Origin: Rickettsiales bacterium
Lineage (GTDB): Bacteria; Pseudomonadota; Alphaproteobacteria; Rs-D84
Assembly (NCBI GenBank): GCA_031267375.1
Contig: JAIRZE010000057.1
Span: forward strand, 1 to 10,639
DNA: 10,639 nucleotides
Direction of reading: 5' to 3'
This document shows, in pieces, positions 5,885-10,639 of this stretch. The notes under the pieces are model-generated. The model ran no database searches, was not told where the DNA came from, and saw nothing but the letters and a program-made list of their open reading frames with translations. A program made the translations under genes and the position numbers. Positions within the stretch are counted from its first letter, which is position 1. Every line of letters starts with the position of its first letter.

Positions 5885-7210
5885 TTACCTTATCCCGACT
5901 TGGAATTCGTCGCCAAAGTCCGCAACATTTTGCCCGGCAATGGTGCAGCTGATGTCTTCAAATCCGCCCTTTATCTGATTCTTTTTTATAATATTGCTGG
6001 TGATCAGCCCGCCCGCAGTCCCAAGCACAACGCCGGCGACCGAATCGGACACCAAGCGCGAAGTATTGAATCCGCCATCTGCGTTTTTCCAATGGCTTTT
6101 ATCCAGCCCGTTGCCTGTCGTTATGCTTTTTGACATTTCTTCTATTTTAACCAAAGAATCTTTTTTAGCTTTCTCTTTCTGATTCTTTATTTTAAGAGCA
6201 TCTATCAAAGCATTCAATTCCGCCACCTGCACATTCAGACTGCTTTGATTGCGCGAAGAATCCGTCAAGCAATAAGTCAAGATTGCATCCGCTTTCGCCA
6301 CGATCTCTGCTTCGCTGGAATAATCCAATTTGACTTGATTCAACCAATCCAGAGTTTTTTGATCGCAGTTGAATGCAGCTGGAAGCGGTGCTGGCTCTGG
6401 CCCCGGGGTTGGAGTTGGTGTCGGAACAACCGGAGGTTTCGGAGCAGACTTTCTTACGCATTTGCCGCCAACCAAACTATGTGTGGATTTGCATCTTTCA
6501 ATAATGCAGTTTCCGAATGTTCCATCGGTGCCGCAAGTGCTTGTTGCAAAATCAATCCCGTCGCCCTCGCAAGCAAGCTTTGTTCCGACAGTATATTGCA
6601 CTCCATTATGCGTGCACATTTTAACGCATTCAAATTTGTCGTTAAATCCGTATGTATCATTGCATTTCCAGCCCCAGCACGCATCTTTCGTCGCGCTTTT
6701 TGCATAAGCGGCTTTTGCGTTTGCCGGAACAGAAGATACCGCGGGAAAGCCCGGACAGAATGATTGCGACACTTCAATCCATCTGTCAGCTGTTGCCCCA
6801 GCGCTGCATTGCATAACTTTTGGAAAGCTGCTGAAAATTTTAACGCCGTCTTTTACGGGATTATCCGGACATTTGTTAAAGACCCCTATATCGGTAAAGG
6901 GTATTTTTGTTTTTGTTGTATTGCAGCCATAAACAACGCCAGTCTGACCGTCTTTCATACAATCATCATCCAGGTATTTGTTGGCCAAAGAAATGGGATT
7001 CAATGTAATCGCCGCAGTGCCGATTGCAACCGGCACGGCAACCGCTACGGTTCCGGCGACAATAGCCGGCGTTGCGGCTATAACCAAAGGCGCGGCTACG
7101 ACAGCCCCCGCGCCGACGGCAACGCTTGCCGAATCCAAAGCACGAGCGCTGTTTTCCGATAAACAGAATAACGCCGCGCACATCAGAACTTTTGACAGTT
7201 TTGTAATCAT
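5885..7210 (-). CDS. exported cysteine-rich protein with proline linker, unknown function
   Basis: The protein is 441 residues and I do not recognise a named family. An N-terminal signal peptide (MITKLSKVLMCAALFCLSEN) has a likely cleavage after SARA (residue 24). An Ala/Val/Gly-rich hydrophobic stretch follows (about 29-70), then a domain with 14 cysteines (84-251) that implies disulfides in the periplasm or outside. Next come a proline linker PPVVPTPTPTPGPEPAPLP (259-277), a charged helical or coiled-coil part (about 320-362), a glycine-zipper-like hydrophobic segment VAGVVLGTAGGLITSNII (391-408) and a C-terminal FEDISCTIAGQNVADFGDEF. The start at 7210 is preceded by GGAGAAG at 5 nt spacing. 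A start 15 nt further up would overlap that site. Upstream there is only a weak promoter candidate (TTGAAT with TATAGA). It shares the signal peptide plus glycine-zipper layout with the protein at 8639-7827. A surface or envelope role is inferred. Confidence 0.85.
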   Translation of the reverse strand: MITKLSKVLMCAALFCLSENSARALDSASVAVGAGAVVAAPLVIAATPAIVAGTVAVAVPVAIGTAAITLNPISLANKYLDDDCMKDGQTGVVYGCNTTKTKIPFTDIGVFNKCPDNPVKDGVKIFSSFPKVMQCSAGATADRWIEVSQSFCPGFPAVSSVPANAKAAYAKSATKDACWGWKCNDTYGFNDKFECVKMCTHNGVQYTVGTKLACEGDGIDFATSTCGTDGTFGNCIIERCKSTHSLVGGKCVRKSAPKPPVVPTPTPTPGPEPAPLPAAFNCDQKTLDWLNQVKLDYSSEAEIVAKADAILTYCLTDSSRNQSSLNVQVAELNALIDALKIKNQKEKAKKDSLVKIEEMSKSITTGNGLDKSHWKNADGGFNTSRLVSDSVAGVVLGTAGGLITSNIIKKNQIKGGFEDISCTIAGQNVADFGDEFQVGIR

Positions 7211-7233
7211 AATACTTCTCCACATATTTATTT

Positions 7234-7476
7234 CTATAAATCCAAATTCAATCTGGATTCAATATCTTCCGCCGTTGGCAGCACATCTTCATATTCTTTC
7301 GGCAATTTATCCAACAACTTGAATTCATTAACGCTTATCGGACTGTTTATATTGCGCAACGCATATTCCGCGACAAGCTTGTTTTTCTTTTTGCAAAGCA
7401 AAATTCCAATTGTCGGATTATCTCCTTCCTTTTTCAGCAAGTCATCAACCGCCGACACATAAAAATTTAGGTTCAA
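7234..7476 (-). pseudogene. C-terminal remnant of a DUF1016/YhcG-type PD-(D/E)XK protein
   Basis: This 80-residue frame begins NLNFYVSAVDDLLKKEGDNP and continues TIGILLCKKKNKLVAEYALR, which matches the end of the YhcG C-terminal nuclease-like domain (usual form KLNFYLSAVDDLL, PSIGIILCK, EYALR). It is in a different frame from the N-terminal remnant directly upstream and has no proper start codon or ribosome site; only a TTG begins the open frame. The catalytic half of the domain is absent. It ends 23 nt before the next gene's ATG. Confidence 0.75.
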
Positions 7477-7495
7477 TCCTAGTTTAGATAGGATT
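7475..7495. repeat. inverted repeat at the deletion junction of the DUF1016 remnant
   Basis: AATCCTA (7475-7481) and TAGGATT (7489-7495) form a 7-bp inverted repeat with a 7-nt loop, exactly where the two DUF1016 fragments meet. It may be the scar of the event that removed the middle of the gene. Confidence 0.5.
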
Positions 7496-7810
7496 ATGTT
7501 TCCAGCTTAATTGTGCAAGCACCGAGTGCACAATTTGCAAATCATTATAAATACTTGCAAATTTTGACATATATTTAAGATTGCGTACAGAAAAACCGCG
7601 CATTTCTGGAAATTCATTTTTGATGTCAATAGCCAGATTTTCTATAAATTTACTCCCCCAGGTTTTGTGTTTGTTGATAGTTTTTCCAATATTCCAATAT
7701 AAAATTATCAGCTCCGAGTTAGCGTTCAAAACAGCCCGTTGTCTCGCAGACGCGATCTGGGTTTTTATATCCCTGATAATCTGCAAATAATCAGTCGTGT
7801 TTATCAGCAT
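7484..7810 (-). pseudogene. N-terminal remnant of a DUF1016/YhcG-type protein
   Basis: The frame is 108 residues, with the DUF1016 N-terminal pattern: DYLQIIRDIKTQIASARQRA, LIILYWNIGKTIN, WGSKFIENLAIDIKNEFPEM, GFSVRNLKYMSKFA and finally LAQLSWKHNPI before a stop. In full-length members the text continues (SWSHN...) through a linker into the nuclease domain. Here it halts and the end of that domain follows in another frame, so roughly the middle half of the gene is gone. The ATG at 7810 has no clear ribosome site. The N-terminal domain alone could still be made, but loss of function is the simpler reading. Confidence 0.75.
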
Positions 7811-7826
7811 TATTTATGTAATAACT

Positions 7827-8639
7827 CTATATATCCCACAAGCTTGCGTATTCGTCGCAGGCCGCGGGCTTTTCAGAAATATTCGCCGTTTCTTTCCATA
7901 TATCGCTTTCGCACTCTTTCTTTAATTCCGCCAAAGACGCCTTTATCCGGTTATATGTCGGCTTGTCTTTTTCTTTCGCCACCAACAACTGGCTGCGCAG
8001 CAATTCCGCATCGCTCAGGTTTTTATTAAACTGCCCTTCCACGCTGCCGCCTATTAATTTATTTCCGAATAATTCCATAGCCCCGACGCCAATGCCCGCG
8101 CCGCCGACAGCGCCAGCGACCGTTCCCCAAGTGCGAGCGGATTTTTTCGCGTCCAGAATTTTAGACTCTATCTTTTTGCTGTCCGTCCAAGAGCCACAGG
8201 TTATCGCGCGACCCATTTCAAAGTACTTTGGACGAATGTCGGAAATGTTTACCTTTGCGTCGCTGGATTTCATTTCCACTTTTACAAAACAAGTATTGTT
8301 TTCCGGGAATTCCGTATCCTCTACCATAGTGGTGTAATCATCGCTATTGCTAAATTTTGACGCCCATACGAAAGTATTTCCGACACCGATATTATTGTTT
8401 ATGCAGGCTTTCTTTTCCGCGTCGCGTGTCATCGGCGGAATTGCTGGCCGCACATCGTCGGCGATAATGGAAGACTTTTCAATCGCGGCAACAGGCGCGG
8501 CAACAGGCTGCGAAGACATATGCTGGGCCGTTCCCCAGGTCCCTGCCAAAGCGCGGCGATCTGTGCCGGGCGCGGCTTCCAGAATACAGGGGACCAGCGC
8601 CAAGGCAATTGCAATGGATGAAGAAATCAATTTTTGCAT
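7827..8639 (-). CDS. exported protein with glycine-zipper segment, unknown function
   Basis: The protein is 270 residues with no family I can name. The signal peptide is MQKLISSSIAIALALVPCIL with a likely cleavage in EAA (21-23). The mature part has five cysteines (79, 117, 148, 243, 261), consistent with oxidised, extracytoplasmic folding. A predicted glycine-zipper segment, WGTVAGAVGGAGIGVG (171-186), could insert in or pack against a membrane. It is followed by a charged helical region (about 205-250) and a C-terminus ending SLWDI. Its own promoter lies just upstream (TTGATA, 17 bp, TATAAT), and AGAGAGA is about 9 nt from the ATG. Its stop is 16 nt before the DUF1016 remnant. The layout resembles the exported protein at 7210-5885, so the two may belong to the same envelope-associated class. 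Confidence 0.85.
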   Translation of the reverse strand: MQKLISSSIAIALALVPCILEAAPGTDRRALAGTWGTAQHMSSQPVAAPVAAIEKSSIIADDVRPAIPPMTRDAEKKACINNNIGVGNTFVWASKFSNSDDYTTMVEDTEFPENNTCFVKVEMKSSDAKVNISDIRPKYFEMGRAITCGSWTDSKKIESKILDAKKSARTWGTVAGAVGGAGIGVGAMELFGNKLIGGSVEGQFNKNLSDAELLRSQLLVAKEKDKPTYNRIKASLAELKKECESDIWKETANISEKPAACDEYASLWDI

Positions 8640-8666
8640 AGATACAATCTCTCTTTTGATAGACGG

Positions 8667-8695
8667 ATTATATCATAAAAATTAGCAATTATCAA
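8667..8695 (-). promoter_or_regulatory. sigma70-type promoter of the exported-protein gene
   Basis: The -35 box TTGATA (8690-8695) and -10 box TATAAT (8667-8672) are separated by exactly 17 bp, with the ATG 27 nt after the -10 box. The -35 box is contributed by the inverted heptamer repeat at 8680-8743. Confidence 0.8.
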
Positions 8696-8743
8696 ATAGC
8701 AATTAGCAGTTAATTGCTCATTGCTAATTGATAATTGCTAATT
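8680..8743. repeat. inverted heptamer array, terminator-like, at the nrnA 3' end
   Basis: The arms 8680-8703 and 8720-8743 pair at 23 of 24 positions. They are built of AATTAGC-like heptamers (AATTAGC, AATTATC, AAATAGC, AATTAGC). On the - strand the stem is followed by ATTTTTATG, so it can act as an AT-rich terminator for nrnA, whose last codon and TAG lie within the element. It also carries the -35 box of the following gene. Confidence 0.8.
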
Positions 8744-9688
8744 AGAAAATGCTTTCACAATTAACTTTTTGGCCTCTGCGGCGCCGGATTCAAAACTGGC
8801 CGCCGCCGCAAAGTCGTGCCCGCCCCCGCCAAAGCTTTCCGCCACGGGCCGCACAGAAACCGTTTTGCTGCGAAAGGAAACCCGCGAACGGCCCGCCTGA
8901 TACTCTTTTATAACCGCGACGAATTCCACGGATTCTATCTTGGACAACAGCATCATAGCCAATGCCGCCTTGCCATTCAGATCTTTGTACATCTCGCGAG
9001 TAATAACCGCGACCGCCAATCTATCCCCGTAAAAGAATTCTGCGTTTGCAACGGCCAAGGCTTCTGTCAATATATCCTTTTTTGTCTGGATCTCTAAATT
9101 CAACGCAATGTCGCGCGGATCCGCGCCCAAGTCTATCAGCCCGCCAGCGACACGCAAGGCGTCCCCGGAACGCGCATACTTGAAATTGCCATTATCCGAC
9201 ACCACGCCTGCATAAAGGCAGGTTGCGGCGACAGAATCTACGTTCCAGCCCAGACTGATTGCGATTTCATAAATAATTTCTGAAACGCTGCCGCGGGAAG
9301 TATCAACCAATTCCAAATCTGCAAATTCTTGATTTCCTTGGTGGTGGTCTATCTTTATAATATCCCCAATCTGCCGGGCCAAGTCTTCGGAAAATTCCCC
9401 CAGCATATCAATCTTTGGCGTATCCAGCGCAATAACCAGATCATATTTTCCGGAAAAATCAATCTTTTCGGCATAAATCATATCGTTGCGCCCCGGAATC
9501 CAGTCCAGAAAGTCCGGAATTGTCCCCTCGTAAGAGCAATCTGCCGCAATACCAAAATTCTCTGAAATTATGCGCATCAGCCCCAGAACGGCGCCCAACG
9601 AATCGCCGTCCGGATTTTTATGCCCCATAATCAGGATATGGCGGGCATCTTTAATTTTCCGCAAAAAATCTTTTGCAAACTTATTCAT
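8738..9688 (-). CDS. nrnA: DHH/DHHA1 phosphoesterase, NrnA-type nanoRNase/pAp phosphatase
   Basis: This is a cytoplasmic metal-dependent phosphoesterase expected to degrade very short RNA oligomers, and probably pAp to AMP, as NrnA does. The protein is 316 residues, the usual NrnA length. DHH-domain motifs: GHKNPDGDSLGA (22-33), with His23, Asp27 and Asp29 as metal ligands; ALDT (87-90); KIDHHQG (112-118), the DHH motif; and GVVSDNGNF (161-169). The DHHA1 part ends with RPVAESFGGGGHDFAAAA (280-297), the RNA-binding GGGH motif. The ATG follows AAGGGA and overlaps the end of ruvX by 8 nt (ATGAATAA), so the two are translationally coupled. The last codons fall in a palindromic repeat. Other DHH phosphoesterases such as c-di-AMP hydrolases of the GdpP type have extra N-terminal domains, which are absent here. 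Confidence 0.9.
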   Translation of the reverse strand: MNKFAKDFLRKIKDARHILIMGHKNPDGDSLGAVLGLMRIISENFGIAADCSYEGTIPDFLDWIPGRNDMIYAEKIDFSGKYDLVIALDTPKIDMLGEFSEDLARQIGDIIKIDHHQGNQEFADLELVDTSRGSVSEIIYEIAISLGWNVDSVAATCLYAGVVSDNGNFKYARSGDALRVAGGLIDLGADPRDIALNLEIQTKKDILTEALAVANAEFFYGDRLAVAVITREMYKDLNGKAALAMMLLSKIESVEFVAVIKEYQAGRSRVSFRSKTVSVRPVAESFGGGGHDFAAAASFESGAAEAKKLIVKAFSN

Positions 9689-10172
9689 TATTTTCCCTTT
9701 TTATACAAGCAATCGCATTTTCCAGAATAACGGCGGCGGCGACGGAATCCAAAGATTCTTTTTTCTTTTTGCCATTTGACTTTTGCCGCTCTTCGGCCTC
9801 TGCACTGGTCAAAGTTTCATCTATAAAGATTATCGGCAAGTCTGTCTGTGCCGCCAGAGATGCCGCAAATGCGCGCACGCTGCGCGTAGTATCCGAATCG
9901 GAGCCATCACTGCGAATTGGCAATCCAATAACGATTCCAACAATGCGTTCATCGCAAATAATGGACAAAAGGACAGATGGACAAATGGACATTCCGCTTG
10001 ATTGATGTCCATTTGTCCTTTTGTCCATCTGTCCTTTTGTTATTATATGTTCACGCGGGAACACAAAATTCCATTCCTGATCGCAAACGGCCAGACCGGT
10101 GCGCTTTGCGCCCCAGTCTATGCCAAGCAATCGGCCGTTTTTTGGAAAATCCTTGAAATTCGTCAGAATCAT
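9681..10172 (-). CDS. ruvX: RuvX/YqgF family nuclease (pre-16S rRNA processing, putative Holliday junction resolvase)
   Basis: YqgF proteins have an RNase H-like fold. They act on the 5' end of pre-16S rRNA in E. coli and were first proposed as Holliday junction resolvases. The protein is 163 residues from the ATG at 10172. Motifs: LLGIDWGAKRTGLAVCD (15-31) with the first catalytic Asp19, IVGIVIGLP (77-85), FIDETLTSAEAEE (116-128), and LDSVAAAVILENAI (141-154) with Asp142. Residues 45-71, including KGQMDKRTNG, come from an inverted octamer repeat and lie between the second strand and the IVGIVIGLP strand, making this loop roughly 13 residues longer than in E. coli YqgF. The catalytic residues are intact, so it is probably functional. 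There is no Shine-Dalgarno, and a TATAAT ends 6 nt before the ATG. It is divergent from gatC and overlaps nrnA. Confidence 0.92.
   Translation of the reverse strand: MILTNFKDFPKNGRLLGIDWGAKRTGLAVCDQEWNFVFPREHIITKGQMDKRTNGHQSSGMSICPSVLLSIICDERIVGIVIGLPIRSDGSDSDTTRSVRAFAASLAAQTDLPIIFIDETLTSAEAEERQKSNGKKKKESLDSVAAAVILENAIACIKRENNE
9965..10040. repeat. inverted octamer array in frame within ruvX
   Basis: The left arm (9965-9992) carries octamers GGACAGAT, GGACAAAT and part copies. The right arm (10005-10040) is its reverse complement with one extra octamer unit (GTCCTTTT). The 12-nt loop is 9993-10004. It would fold as a long hairpin in the ruvX mRNA. The frame is open through all of it. The same octamer family occurs at 5842-5873. 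Confidence 0.85.
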
Positions 10173-10180
10173 AGTAAGAT
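10153..10180 (+). promoter_or_regulatory. candidate promoter of gatCA
   Basis: TTGAAA (10153-10158) and TAAGAT (10175-10180) at 16 bp, about 28 nt before the gatC ATG. The -10 box is weak. It overlaps the ruvX promoter, and its -35 lies within the first codons of ruvX. Confidence 0.35.
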
Positions 10181-10206
10181 TATACAATTATTTTACAGGA
10201 TTACAA
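10179..10206 (-). promoter_or_regulatory. promoter of ruvX-nrnA (leaderless)
   Basis: The -10 TATAAT (10179-10184) ends 6 nt before the ruvX ATG. The -35 candidate is TTGTAA (10201-10206) at 16 bp spacing. Transcription would begin at about the A of the ATG. Confidence 0.55.
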
Positions 10207-10208
10207 AT

Positions 10209-10502
10209 ATGAGTTTCACTAAACAGCAGCTTCAAAAATTCGCCCACAGCATCAGTATTGAAATGTCGGACCAAGAACTGATTGATATGAACATAGATCA
10301 GGTCTTTGACTGGATGGAACAACTGAAAAAAATAGATACTGACGGTATTGAGCCTATGTTCACGCCAGCGCAAAATGACGCGCGTATGCGCGACGATGTC
10401 GTGCAAACCGGAAATCTGCGCGACGCGGTGCTGGCAAACGCTCCTGATAAAACCGGCGCATCCCGCGGATACTTTGCAGTACCGAAAGTGGTAGAGGAAT
10501 AG
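10209..10502 (+). CDS. gatC: Asp-tRNA(Asn)/Glu-tRNA(Gln) amidotransferase subunit C
   Basis: GatC is the small subunit that stabilises GatA-GatB. The GatCAB complex converts Glu-tRNA(Gln) and/or Asp-tRNA(Asn) to the amidated forms in the cytoplasm. The protein is 97 residues, the usual size. It has the N-terminal helical pattern FAHSISIEMSDQELIDMN, then the family motif IDTDGIEPMFTP, MRDDVV (57-62 region), and the C-terminal NAPDKTG, GYFAVPKVVEE. The ATG is preceded by AGGA at about 8 nt. A longer in-frame start at 10002 would run through the ruvX coding region and its repeat. gatA follows after 16 nt on the same strand. Confidence 0.95.
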   Translation: MSFTKQQLQKFAHSISIEMSDQELIDMNIDQVFDWMEQLKKIDTDGIEPMFTPAQNDARMRDDVVQTGNLRDAVLANAPDKTGASRGYFAVPKVVEE

Positions 10503-10518
10503 ATAAGAGAACAAAAAA

Positions 10519-10639
10519 ATGAACCTGACTGATCTGACATTAACCGAAGCACTGGCAAAACTGCGCGCGCGCGAAATAACCGCGACTGAATTGACGCGCG
10601 CTTATCTGGATCGCATCGGACAATTCAACGATGAACTTT
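10519..10639 (+). CDS. gatA: Asp-tRNA(Asn)/Glu-tRNA(Gln) amidotransferase subunit A (N-terminus only)
   Basis: GatA is the glutaminase subunit (amidase signature family) of GatCAB. Only the first 40 codons are inside the window: MNLTDLTLTEALAKLRAREI, then TATELTRAYLDRIGQFNDEL. The pattern of a leading L-T-L-x-E-A, followed by E-L-T-x-A-Y-L-x-R-I, is typical of the GatA N-terminus, and its place behind gatC confirms it. The catalytic Lys-Ser-Ser motif lies beyond the window. Only a weak purine-rich site (AAGAGA) precedes the ATG. Confidence 0.93.
   Translation, partial: MNLTDLTLTEALAKLRAREITATELTRAYLDRIGQFNDEL

Noticed and set aside
7211..7225. Upstream ATG of the exported 441-residue protein (MWRSI)
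   Set aside because: That ATG overlaps the GGAGAAG site that best serves the ATG at 7210, from which a clean signal peptide begins.
5842..10040. CRISPR-like arrays
   Set aside because: The repeats are 7-8 bases without spacers, so they are not CRISPR repeats.
10002..10208. Extension of gatC to 10002
   Set aside because: The extra residues are the antisense of ruvX and its octamer repeat. GatC has its normal length from 10209.

Overview
The window comes from a bacterial chromosome of moderate GC content with AT-rich gaps. It is most likely from a host-associated alphaproteobacterium with a streamlined or fast-evolving genome, such as a gut or Rickettsiales-like lineage. This is an inference from three things: the divergent ruvX/gatC-gatA arrangement, the alphaproteobacterial-looking 'GLVVDI' stretch in the divergent DnaA, and short palindromic or tandem repeats that sit inside conserved genes in frame. 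No rRNA, tRNA, CRISPR array, insertion sequence or prophage was seen.

Layout. (1) 1-2520, + strand: the C-terminal part of SufB, then SufC (Fe-S cluster assembly), then an AI-2E family permease. SufD does not follow SufC. A perfect A/T-flanked palindrome at 2621-2652 ends this unit and also serves the convergent unit. (2) 4479-2708, - strand: dnaA followed by a small ASCH-domain protein. The DnaA keeps domain I, Walker A and B and the DNA-binding domain IV, but has lost the usual sensor 1, arginine-finger and sensor 2 residues. (3) 5743-4676, - strand: dprA, the DNA-uptake/recombination mediator, with a GC-rich hairpin element in the linker before its winged helix. (4) 8639-5885, - strand: an accessory block with two exported, lineage-specific-looking cysteine-containing proteins on either side of a decayed DUF1016/YhcG nuclease-like gene. 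(5) 10172-8738, - strand: ruvX overlapping nrnA (DHH/DHHA1 nanoRNase/pAp phosphatase). (6) 10209 to the end, + strand: gatC and the start of gatA (tRNA-dependent amidotransferase), divergent from ruvX.

The most notable pattern is a set of short tandem 7-8-base arrays. They include a heptamer array inside DnaA domain II, octamer arrays before dprA and inside ruvX, and an inverted heptamer array at the nrnA 3' end that supplies a terminator-like stem and the -35 box of the next gene. In ruvX and dnaA, and for a different GC-rich element in dprA, the insertion is in frame in a position that looks tolerant. This resembles in concept the Rickettsia palindromic elements. A second pattern is that dprA and ruvX both have a perfect TATAAT 6-7 nt before the ATG and no Shine-Dalgarno, which predicts leaderless mRNAs, whereas dnaA has a perfect AAAGGAGGT.
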